Source: Leptobrachium leishanense
Lineage: Eukaryota; Chordata; Amphibia; Anura; Megophryidae
Length of the DNA stretch: 64,000 nucleotides
Direction: 5' to 3'
Assembly: GCA_009667805.1 (NCBI GenBank)
Contig: CM019069.1
Coordinates: forward strand, 47,550,201-47,614,200
The notes under the pieces are model-generated. The model was not told the origin of the DNA. It saw nothing but the letters and a program-made list of their open reading frames with translations, and did not search any database. Positions 35,935 to 45,585 of the stretch are shown here, one piece after another. The translations under genes were made by a program, and so were the position numbers. Each line of letters opens with the position of its first letter. Position 1 is the first letter of the stretch.

Positions 35935-37011
35935 CGAACGATCATTCCTGCACTCCAAAAATATAAAAATGCCGTGCCCGGTGCCCACTCAGAGGAATAG
36001 CGGCGCTCTCGGTCTTTCCAAATATAACAATTTATTGTGGAAATTCAACGTTTCAGTCCGCTAGCCGCGGACTTTCATCAGGATACAAAAATACAATGAA
36101 GAACATACATATATATAATAAAAACACTACTCAAACTACCCATGCTGCACAAACGCCGTCTCAATCAGATGACGTCAGCAAACCAGCAACCCAAAGTGAC
36201 CCGCCCATCACCATGGCAACCGAATGCCGTCCTGAGCAAGAAACACTAGAGATAAAGAGGGCGCAGGCAAATTCTCAATGCATGTCAAAAAATATAACCA
36301 ACATGTCTGTATTCCATACCATTAACTCAAGAGAAAAGTCTCACACACCTGCACAACTACCCTCCTCCAAATGCGTCCCCATAGGACCAAGAAAAAATAA
36401 AAAAATAATAAAAACACACTGACATAGATGAATCAGTGAAAGCGCCTGATGCCCAGTATTCAAATATACAGAGTAAGGGGGTCGAGGAAAATACTATTCC
36501 ATATGTCCATGATATACAGCTGACAAAGCGCTCATTATGAGCCCCAAGGATCATAAGCAACAAGGCGCACTGCCTGTGAATCGAGACTTTCTTTCATCTT
36601 CTTGTTGCTTATGATCCTTGGGGCTCATAATGAGCGCTTTGTCAGCTGTATATCATGGACATATGGAATAGTATTTTCCTCGACCCCTTACTCTGTATAT
36701 TTGAATACTGGGCATCATGAGTGAGACTTTTCTCTTGAGTTAATGGTATGGAATACAGACATGTTGGTTATATTTTTTGACATGCATTGAGAATTTGCCT
36801 GCGCCCTCTTTATCTCTAGTGTTTCTTGCTCAGGACGGCATTCGGTTGCCATGGTGATGGGTGGGTCACTTTGGGTTGCTGGTTTGCTGACGTCATCTGA
36901 TTGAGACGGCGTTTGTGCAGCATGGGTAGTTTGACACACTAATTGGTGAGTAGTGTTTTTATTATATATATGTATGTTCTTCATGTATTTTTGTATCCTG
37001 ATGAAAGTCCG

Positions 37012-37013
<2 letters not shown>
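35935..37013. mobile_element. Large foldback element
   Basis: The left arm, 36,064-36,564, and right arm, 36,601-37,013, are inverted copies around a 36-bp spacer. The strongest indication is that the plus frame from 36,096 and the minus frame from 36,984 translate to almost the same peptide. The right arm lacks about 100 bp present on the left (about 36,345-36,445). The left lacks a 20-bp piece near ATTGGTGAG on the right. Left of the arm is CAACGTTTCAGTCCGC with its stem partner GCGGACTTTCATCAGG. The whole element sits between TA microsatellites. No real gene is implied. Confidence 0.75.

Positions 37014-37041
<28 letters not shown>
37012..37041. repeat. (TA)n microsatellite
   Basis: TA dinucleotides directly after the truncated right end of the foldback element. 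Confidence 0.9.
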
Positions 37042-37043
<2 letters not shown>

Positions 37044-38589
37044 AATTTTAATTGCAATAACAAAGAACATTAAACTACATACCAACATATTTATCCCGGT
37101 TTATATTTCAGGATTTTCCATATTCTTATTTATTCATTTTATTTTTAACACCGTTTTTAGACAGTCACATTTAAGTCTCCTCTAATCCAGGGGCTCTTGG
37201 ATAGATTTTCTGTTCCTCGTTAAAGAACTGACGATCACTACCTGTTATATATATATATCTATCTCCCCCCAGGTGCTAGGTGTGCTATATTTATTGAAAG
37301 TATTGGTCATGATATTTTATTATTCTGTTAATTTAAAACACACCATGGAAGGCAGTAACATTATTTGTATTACAGTAATATTGAAACTCTACATTCAGAA
37401 AATACATTATTATACAATTCCTGTAGTTTTTAATCGCTCTTCTTAAATATCAGATAAACAGACAACTTTTTTATATTAAAAATACATGTTAATATATGCT
37501 TCTTTGCAAAAAACTGCTTTCCAGTATTTTTTGTTAAATGCACTTATCACAATATAAAGTCACTAGATGGAAGACAGAACAGAAAAAGTCCACCTGCACC
37601 AATACCGATTTAATTTACAGTAAGACATTAGAAGACATGCAATAACGAGTCCGAGTCCGTCAACTGCACTGGCCATGAAGGCAGCTGACCAATTTTACCA
37701 ACATGAAATGTGTTCCAGTGAACTTGTTGCAGACAAGTTCACGGCCGCGGCAATCTTCCATCATGGGATAGATATATCACATTGACCATAAAGCTCAGTT
37801 CCAGATCTCGTCCCTCGATGGGCACTGCCACATTCCTTATGCATGGCACAGCTTCAAGGTGATCGTGTAACGCCTCGTCTTTGTACCTGAGTTATGATGT
37901 TGGTAGTCACTCTGGTACCTGAAGTGAACAGAGGACGGCTCTTCCCCTTCCGCTGTCACTCACACCAGCTGTATGGCCCCGACAGTGACAGAGGATTTTT
38001 GATATGGATCTACTCAAAATTTGTATTATGGAAGAAATGCTAACATCTATATAGACAGTGATTCCCGGTCAAATAAGCCCAAAATGTGTTAGTCTGTCAT
38101 GATGCCCCTTCTCTTGGTTTTACGATTCCGCACCACCGCTGCAATGTCTTCATACTGACACAACGTCTCTTGGACTGATGCTGGTACCACTCACATACCA
38201 CCTCCGCCTACCATCTTACGTGACATGAAAACTCTTATCCTATCTTCTTAAACAGGTGATCACGTATGCGTCATTGGAACAACACAACGGGACATGTGTC
38301 ATTCTCTTCTGCCGCACACGGATAACACCAACCAATGCGGGATCATCTGTCCCTTTCTTAACGGCTATACGACATTCAGTCTTTGCCTGACTGGTTCTGG
38401 TTAGCCCCTTTAGTGCCTTCTTTTGATCGTCCTGATTTTCTGGTCATTGGATTTGGCTCACTTATTGACTTCTCTTGATTTCCATTATCCCTGGTCCCGT
38501 CTCTGTCGCTCCAATTCCTTGCACTTCTACTCTCCCTGACCACAGCCTGTGCATTGACTGTTCCCTACCTTGTCGTCAGCTACCGATTC

Positions 38590-38790
38590 TAGTGAGCAAA
38601 AACAAGGTTTGTGAGGGTCCGGAGAACTTGTGTCCTGCTCTACGGTGGGTCCCCGCTCAGGCCTCACAAGGTTTTGGATTGATTGTGCCATTACAGAGGA
38701 GACTAAACCATATGCAAATCAGACGCTATCACCCGAAAAAGATGGCCAGTACTGATTGCCAAGGAAGTAATCTCTGCACGTGAGGTGCAG
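38590..38790 (+). repeat. Unclassified fragment related to 29,880-30,130
   Basis: It follows a CT-rich tract (38,390-38,580) of the kind seen in LTR-retrotransposon leaders, and shares the CACCC..AAAAGA..GCCAAGGAAGT block with the 30-kb fragment. It ends in a C17 run at about 38,792-38,808. No gag or pol domain is recognisable. Confidence 0.3.
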
Positions 38791-38791
38791 C

Positions 38792-38808
38792 AACCCCCCC
38801 CCCCCCCC
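38792..38808. repeat. C homopolymer
   Basis: A run of about 17 C, prone to sequencing error. Confidence 0.85.
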
Positions 38809-39888
38809 CACGATCAACTCTGCCTTCTAAGTCCTCCTCAAGAGGGTATAGCTGACATTTCAAGGACTGGTATTGGCCTTTCTGATAGGTGCATATACTG
38901 CACGCCAAGGTCCGCCGAAACGTTTGACATGGTCATGACAGGTGCACTTTAACTGCTCCATGAGACAAAGATGCAAAACAGGAGTTACTACTAATCGTTC
39001 TCTCTCCCAGCTACTGGTGGTAATATTCACTCACGTATGTGGAGAATGGTGTGCTGGGAACACAGACACAAGCCTGAATGTCTAGTCACGTCTTGTTGAC
39101 AGACATCAAAGCTGTATTTTATACGGCAGGTATTCATAATTAAACAGAGGCTTTAACTATTGCATTACATCAACAGCAAACAATAAAAAACCAGGAGGAA
39201 ATTGGTGTTTGCGTTTATCTTGAACAGTAAATATATTTTTCCCCAGAGAAAAAATATAAAGAATACAAAGTGGTTGAAAATAGAAAAATGCAAATAAAAA
39301 AGACAATAAAAATAAAAGATCTGGGATTAAACAATTAGGTTATATATAATAACAACCCCGTTTAGAAGTATAAATTACAAAAATTGGTCGTGTTGTATAT
39401 ATGTTACGGTTAAAGCCCGACGTGCGGTTAATCCTGACATTACCCAGGCGTCATTAGCAAAAGTCCGAAGTGAACTTTACCCGGGTAATCTGCAAAGTAT
39501 CCAGAGGCCTCTGGGTAATCCGGTTTTCTGCTGTGTTTTAACTGGGTAATTCGCACATTACCCTAGTGTTACTGGATAAAGTGTGATGTGCAATAAAACA
39601 TCGGACTTTATCCGGGTAATCTGCAAATATCCAAAACCTCTAGTTACTCCGCTTTTCTTGGATTTTCCGCAGGTTACAGTTGACTGAATTTCGAGGTTTA
39701 CCCGGATAAAAGCTGCAAACTGTCATCTGACCGATAACAAAATTGTGTTTTTTTTATTTTTAATGAAATTGTAACCACAGTCACAAACCGCACTAAATAA
39801 CTGTCATGTAACTCTGTGCATTAATTGTCTGAAAATTAATTTATGAAGATTAAAGATATTATATAAAGAGTAACCTGATGGTTATTAT

Positions 39889-40027
39889 CAGGGTTATTCA
39901 GAGAGCGTGAAAAGCAGGAGAATGACTGGAGAATGAAAAATTCTAGGTCAAAATAGCCGATTTGGTTTGGCTATTTTGACCTAGAATTTTTCATTCTCCT
40001 GCTTTTCACGCTCTCTGAATAACCCTG
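39889..40027. mobile_element. Near-perfect palindromic MITE
   Basis: The 139-bp element begins CAGGGTTATTCAGAGAGCGT and ends with the exact complement. Its arms, each about 60 bp, differ mainly by an 11-bp stretch near GAATGACTGGA. The loop is GATTTGGTTTGGC. Termini resemble the CAGGGTTATTCA family at 22.9 and 43.8 kb, and the interior (GACCTAGAATTTTTCATTCTCC) resembles 42,474-42,657. Confidence 0.75.
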
Positions 40028-40045
40028 TATGTTTTATAAATGATA

Positions 40046-41670
40046 GTCAGGTCCAGAAATATTGGGACCTCGACACAATTCTAACATCTTTGGCTCTATA
40101 CACCACCACAATGGAGTTGGAATGAAACAAACACAATGTGCTTTAACTGCAGACTGTCAGCTTTAATTTGAGGGTATGGACATCCAACTCAGGTGAACGG
40201 TGTAGGACTTACAGCAGTTTGCAGATGTGCCTCCCACGTGTTAAGGGACCAAAGTAATGGGACAGAATAATAATCATAAATCAAACTTTCCCTTCTTAAT
40301 ATACTTGGTTGCAAATCCTTTGCAGTCAATCACAGCCTGAAGTCTGGAACGCATAGATCATCACCAGACGCTGGGTTTCATCCCTGGTGATGCTCTGCCA
40401 GGCCTCTACTGCAACTGTCTTCAGTTCCTGCTTGTTCTTGGGGCATTTTCCCTTCAGTTTTGTCTTCAGCAAGTGAAATGCATGCTCAATGGGATTCAGG
40501 TCAGGTGATTGACTTGGCCATTGCATAACATTCCACTTCTGTCCCTTCAAAAACTCTTTGGTTGCTTTTGCAGTATGCTTTGAGTCATTGTCCATCTGCA
40601 CTGTGAAGCGCCGTCCAATGAGTTCTGCAGCATTTGGCTGAATGTGAGCAGATAATATTGCGAGAAACACTTCAGAATTCATCCTGCTGCTTTTATCAGC
40701 AGTCACATCATCAATAAATACAAGAGAACCAGTTCCATTGGCAGCCATACATGCCCACGCCATGACACTACCACCACCATGCTTCACTGATGAGGTGGTA
40801 TGCTTAGGATCATGGGCAGTTCCTTTCCTTCTCCATACTCTTCTCTTCCCATCACTCTGGTACAAGTTGATCTTGTTCCAGAACTGTGAAGGCTTTGTTA
40901 GGTGTTGTTTGACAAACTCTAATCTGGCCTTCCTGCTTTTGAGGCTCACCAATGGTTTACATCTTGTGGTGAACCCTCTGTATTCACTCTGGTGAAGTCT
41001 TCTCTTGATTGTTGACTTTGACACACATACACCTACCTCCTGGAGAGTGTTCTTGATCTGGCCAACTGTTGTCACGGGTGTTTTCTTCACCAGGGAAAGA
41101 ATTCTTCATTCATCCACCACAGTTGTTTTCCGTGGTCTCCTGGGTCTTTTGGAGTTGCTGAGCTCACCGGTGCGTTCCTTCTTTTTGAAAATGTTACAAA
41201 CAGTTGTTTTGGCCATGCCTAATGTTCTTGCTATCTCTCTGATGGGTTTGTTTTGTTTCTTCAGCCTAATGATGGCTTGCTTCACTGATAGTGACAGGTC
41301 TTTGGATCTCATCTTGAGAGTTGACAGCAACAGATTCCAAATGCAAATAGCACACTTGAAATGAGCTCTGGGCCTTTTATCTGCACATTGTAATTGGGGT
41401 AATGAGGGACTATCACACACCTGGCCATGGAACAGCTGAGAAGTCAATTGTCCCATTACCTCTGGTCCCTTAACAAGTGGGAGGCACATCTGCAAACTGC
41501 TGTAAGTCCTACACCGTTCACCTGAGTTGGATGTACATACCCTCAAATTAAAGCTGACAGTCTGCAGTTAAAGCACATTGTGTTTGTTTCATTCCAACTC
41601 CATTGTGGTGGTGTATAGAGCCAAAGATGTTAGAATTGTGTCGATGTCCCAATATTTCTGGACCTGACTG
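40046..41670 (-). mobile_element. Tc1-like transposon with long terminal repeats
   Basis: Inverted repeats of about 215 bp start GTCAGGTCCAGAAATATTGG at both ends and differ at only about five sites plus a small indel. TA flanks both sides (40,044-40,045 and 41,671-41,672). The right end has the complete CAGTCAGGTCC start; the left lacks the first two bases. It encodes one transposase on the minus strand, now a pseudogene. Related Tc1 elements are known from fishes, frogs and lampreys, with horizontal transfer proposed. It is nested in the 39,402-42,115 element. Confidence 0.92.
40298..41312 (-). pseudogene. Tc1-like transposase, inactivated
   Basis: The frame starts at the ATG at 41,312 (MRSKDLSLSVKQAIIRLKKQ) with a paired-type helix-turn-helix region containing IREIARTLGMAKTTVCNIFK. 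An in-frame TGA at 41,106-41,108 interrupts it, and the same frame then continues through 40,326. The second catalytic Asp is present in VQMDNDSKHTAKATKEFL, and the Glu in WPSQSPDLNPIEHAF, with the spacing expected for DD34E. The region FWNKINLYQ appears to lack about seven residues that normally carry the first catalytic Asp (W[ST]DE-type motif). Near the C-terminus a frameshift before 40,326 moves the last about 20 codons out of frame. The lesions make it unable to work as a transposase. Confidence 0.9.
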
Positions 41671-42473
41671 TATATAGCAAATATGACACATAATAAAGAT
41701 CACATAACTTTTTCACATTCATATAAGAAACATATCCTGTTACTCTGTATATTCATTATATCTGCAATACATTTTAATGTTTGTCTTTTGCCATTTTCAT
41801 TGAGAATATCCATAGATAATAGCAAAATTCACTTTTACCCAAGCGGGGTTGGATGCTCTGCAGATTACCCAGGTGAAGCTGTGGATAGTACTCAGATTAC
41901 CCGGGTGAAGCTTCAGACTTGCATATTATCTGGGTAAAGTGCAAATTTTTCAGCTCTTCCAGACCGTTACCCAAGGGCAGTTGGTTAGTCCTAAAATTAC
42001 CCGGGTAAAGTCCAACATTTTAATTTTTTTGCAGCTATACCCAGAGGAATTGGGTAATGTCAGGATTACCCGGATAATCCTAGGATTAACCGCACTTCGG
42101 GCTTTACCTGTAACATATACATATACGAAGGCAACATTTGTTTGTGTTTATTTATATTTTATTTCATTTAAACTTTGCATAAAAGCATATAAAATCATTT
42201 TTTCATTCTGGAAGACAACCTTTTTTTTATAATTTAAGGTTTTTATGGATCATTCTTTCCACTTTTTTGATGCGCCAATTAGAGCATAAAGTGATTTAGA
42301 CAAAAATGTAAAAACTTTAAGCTGCTTAAAACGAAAAGCAACTCTCTAAAAACGGAGAAATCCTGTGAAGTTGGACAGTTTAAAACAGTAAAATACGTCA
42401 GGGTTATGCGCTACATGGAAAATTGGAGATTCGGGTGATTTTTCAAGTTTTCATTCGATATACCTGACTTTAA

Positions 42474-42657
42474 CAGGTCTATTCAAAGAAAGGTGAAAAT
42501 CAGGAGAACTGGCAGGAGAAGAGAACGATCTAGACCAAATAGCCGATTTGGAAAGTGAGATAAATGGGAGATATTTTTTCTGGTTTGACTATTTTGACCT
42601 AGAATTTTCACTTCTCCAGTCATTCTCCTGAGTGTCACCTTTTTTTGAATAGACCTG
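42474..42657. mobile_element. MITE with CAGGTCTATTCAAA termini and TAA duplication
   Basis: CAGGTCTATTCAAAGAAAGG at the left and TTTTTTTGAATAGACCTG at the right are inverted repeats. TAA flanks both sides (42,471-42,473 and 42,658-42,660). The interior contains GAACGATCTAGACCAAATAG and GACCTAGAATTTTCACTTC. A relative lies at about 51,121-51,687. Confidence 0.65.
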
Positions 42658-43417
42658 TAAGTGTTTTTCCTGGTCGTGCAGATTCTTACCGGATCTTATC
42701 AGAATCTCTGATCAGAAGGAAGTGAGGTGTATGAAGCCTCTTATGTGTATGACAGGGCTCAGCAGTCTCGGCTTGCCAGATGTTTCGAAAGTACATTCCC
42801 TAGGAGTCTCCTTCAAGCTTGTTAGCGGCAGAGCATCATGGGAGATGAAGTTCCAAAACATCTGGAGTTCGCGGATCCCCCCCGGTTGTATGGCTTTTCA
42901 GCTGCGTTATGTAACGGTTTATGTTTCCCTAATCATTTTCACTTCTCTTTCTCCATAATTGCATAATTGTCTGCGTTTTGCAATCTAAGGATTTTCCTCG
43001 AGAAAATTCCACTCGTCCAAATACGCCAGGTGGGTTTGAATCATTGGAGTTCCTCTCCTCGTTTATTTCTGTAATATATCCGCTTTAATTTCCTCTCTGC
43101 TTTTCATCATAGGTTTTGGGGTTGTTATATTATTTATTTTTTTGAAGCATAAGAATTCTTTCAACCTATAAGCTGTGTATTCAGAATAAAACGAAGATAT
43201 TAATGTAGCTCCTCTAGAAGACCGTCTGGAGCCGCAGGTGGCACTGCTGTGCCAGGAGATCCTCTAATCGCGGCCAAAAAAAAAGGAACGTTTCATATAT
43301 TCCTCCAGTTCCTAATCTACAGAACAATGTGCTGCACTTTAGCTGATCTGTGCCGGTCTATAAAGATCCTGTTACATTAACCCGACCTTGAAAACGATGC
43401 TCGGGCACGTCACTCAC

Positions 43418-43502
43418 CTCCAGCAATTGAACCCAAAGTGAATCTGTAGGCAGACTCTGCAACCTGGAGCCAGACCGGCCTCCCCACATCGCTGTACGAT
43501 TG
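43418..43502 (-). CDS. SLC25A12/SLC25A13: Aspartate/glutamate carrier exon (linker and start of carrier domain)
   Basis: Most upstream exon seen. The minus strand encodes [20 protein letters not shown] followed by FTLGSIAG and a split Ala codon. This is the linker before carrier helix 1. The donor is GTGAGTG. I placed the acceptor at CCGTAG (43,503-43,504) because a long pyrimidine tract precedes it and it gives QSYSDVGRP, which aligns with a QQSPGLGRP-like human SLC25A12 linker. An alternative CAG acceptor 11 bases inside would shorten the exon to 43,418-43,491. The W in RPVWLQ and the T in YRFT favour SLC25A12. The EF-hand exons must lie upstream; I did not find the preceding exon before the window ends. 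Confidence 0.88.
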
Positions 43503-43589
43503 CTACGGAAAGACATTGAAAAGAAAAAAGAAAGAATCAAGGTAAATAGGAAAAGTAAAAAAACATAGCATTTGCCATAGTGTCGGTGG

Positions 43590-43675
43590 TTATATTAGCC
43601 CGGAACAGCGCCCCCTCTCCCTCTAGAGGCGCCCTAGGCAACTGTCCAGTTGGCCTAATGGTTGCACCAGCCCTA
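43590..43675. mobile_element. Fragment with CCAGCCCTATA end, possibly hAT-like
   Basis: AGCGCCCCCTCTCCCTCTAG and GGCGCCCTAGGCAACTGTCC run to a GGTTGCACCAGCCCTATA end. This resembles the TAGGGCTGGTGCAACC terminus of vertebrate dispersed elements. Only one end is visible. Confidence 0.3.
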
Positions 43676-43807
43676 TATGTAGTCCAATAACATGTGAGAG
43701 GGTAATTGGGAGTGGAAACCTCTGCATAAACATTAGTAGTATCATAGGAAAACGTTTTATCCCAAGGATAGGTGGATCCAAAAATAAAGTACTATTTATG
43801 ATACATA

Positions 43808-44685
43808 CAGGGTTATTCAAAGAGATCCAAATTGCTGGCGAAAGGTAACCGAACAGTGAAATTCAGCGTACGCTTACCATTCCTGGCCATTCGGCTATTC
43901 AGAGATCAGGCAGTTCACCAAATGTTGGCAAATTGCCTGCACATACGGTGCCTGTTTGGTGCCTGTTCGAGGGCAGTGAAATCCCCATAGAGAAGCAATG
44001 TGCGGCTATTCAGAGAACAAAAACCAGCAGTGAAAAGTTGCCGAAATGCCCTGCCATTCGGTGGTTTCATTCGACAGGTTTATTCAGGCGAATCCCATAG
44101 GCTTCAATGTTAAAAATATTCCTGTTTTAATCCAATATCTAATAAACCATTGATTATAATATTCTGCAGTAAAAAGTCTATTTATAGATTTTTTAGGACC
44201 TTTTAGGCATTTTTAGGATTTTTTTTTAACGTTTTTTCTTTTTTCTGTAACAGCCCTTTTTATTATCATTCCTTGGATCTTATGTGTAAATTTCAGACAT
44301 TTTCGTTCAGTAGTTTCTTTGCAAACAGCGTTTCACTTTTCAAACATTCAAGCGTAATGTTTTTTTTTTCACACCATTCGTCTGCGGTGTTGGGTTTTTC
44401 CGGCGGCTGCTCTGCACTGTGATCGGCTCCTGCTTGGGTTTCTCCGGCATGTTCAGCGGGGTTAATCCAGATGTTTTTGCGGTTTTTCGGTGTGCATTCG
44501 CCGGGTTTTGCGGTGAGTGTTCGGCAGGTTTTCGGCGACTTTTCCCTGCACTATGACGGCCCTGTGGTGCTTGCTGAATACATATCACAGGGTGGCCGAA
44601 ATGGGATCGCCAAATCGCACGAATTGAAGAGAACGAAAAGTCACCGAACGTGCGTTGACTTTTCGATTCTCTTTGAATAACCCTG
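43808..44685. mobile_element. MITE with CAGGGTTATTCAAAGAG termini, copy 2
   Basis: Colinear with 22,903-23,804 and in the same orientation, starting CAGGGTTATTCAAAGAGAT and ending CTTTGAATAACCCTG. Here the 7-mer ATACATA flanks both sides (43,801-43,807 and 44,686-44,692), a better-preserved target duplication than in copy 1. A 12-bp duplication, GGTGCCTGTTTGGTGCCTGTT, is visible near 43,950. Confidence 0.7.
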
Positions 44686-45585
44686 ATACATAGGTTTTGT
44701 GATACTGCAGATTTGTTTAGTTTCAAATCTTGGATTTAGATTTTCTTTCCACCTTTCTGTTTGGTTTTCTTGTTATACCATTGTATTGTCTGCGGAACTG
44801 TACAATAAATATTTAGGGAATGTATCCCTCCCTTGGATAGATGATGCGTACAAGAGATGGGCACATGAGCTCAACCATCGAAGGTCAGCCAACAACAAAC
44901 ACTAGATGATATTATCATGTCATGTCAGGGGCAAAAAAAACACTGACATATACAGTATAAACGAACAGATCTCCAGCACGGGTATATATTCATTCCATAT
45001 GTGAAGGGTTGTGTGTTCTAGAGTAAATCTCTAGATATATGTCTCTGCTTTCCTGATCTTTGTTACTCAAGGGGCAGCTTTTAACAGAAATCAAACGGTG
45101 TAGTCACCGCGGCTACAATGAGAACCTCATTTTCATTTTAATTCATTGAAGCCGCACAGACCTCAGAGGTGAGTAACCTGATGTTTTCAGAGTTTTGCAG
45201 AAGAAAATAATATAGAATAATCCTGATTCCGTTCCCTTCCCTGACACGAGGAAGATTGAGTTCCCGGTAAAAGGCTGCAAATCACTGCCAGAGGAGGATC
45301 CCATGATACAGGGAAGCCCTATTCCCATGGCAATCCCATGGAAACCATGGCAACCTGTTAAAGAAACCATAATACCATATTTGAGTGGTTTTGGTTTTTT
45401 CTAATACAGAAGATGCTAGCACTATGGGGATAATATGAAACCATGATGCAATTTATTTCCCGTAGCCTCTCTGCCTATAGTACCATATTCACGGGTCAGG
45501 ATGAGAAGTAGTTCCTCCACTATTTTTGCAGAGTGAACTCCGTTCCCATTGGTCCCATACTCTATAAACCGTGTATCCAGGTCAT

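Larger units (their letters stand above)
39402..42115. mobile_element. DNA transposon with TGTTACRGGTAAAGCCCG termini, carrying nested insertions
   Basis: The left end TGTTACGGTTAAAGCCCGAC and the reverse complement of the right end (TGTTACAGGTAAAGCCCGAA) match, and both continue GTGCGGTTAATCC. TATA flanks both sides (398-401 and 42,116-42,119), a possible 4-bp duplication in an AT-rich context. The interior repeats ACCCGGGTAAT-like words many times in both orientations on both sides of the insertions (39,420-39,720 and 41,830-42,080). Without the palindromic MITE and the Tc1 element it would be about 950 bp. Superfamily not determined. Confidence 0.65.

Noticed and set aside
36040..36083. 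Hammerhead ribozyme
   Set aside because: CTGATGA-stem-GAAAC is present on the minus strand, but I could not find a matching stem III or a stem I partner after a cleavage site. Kept only as a motif observation.
36096..36984. Matching peptides MKNIHIYNKNTT on opposite strands
   Set aside because: This is a consequence of the foldback inverted repeat, not two genes. No domain or independent support.
41106..41546. 146-codon frame as a separate protein
   Set aside because: Only its C-terminal 68 codons (from the ATG at 41,312) are transposase; upstream codons lie in the terminal inverted repeat, and the frame continues past a TGA into the rest of the transposase.
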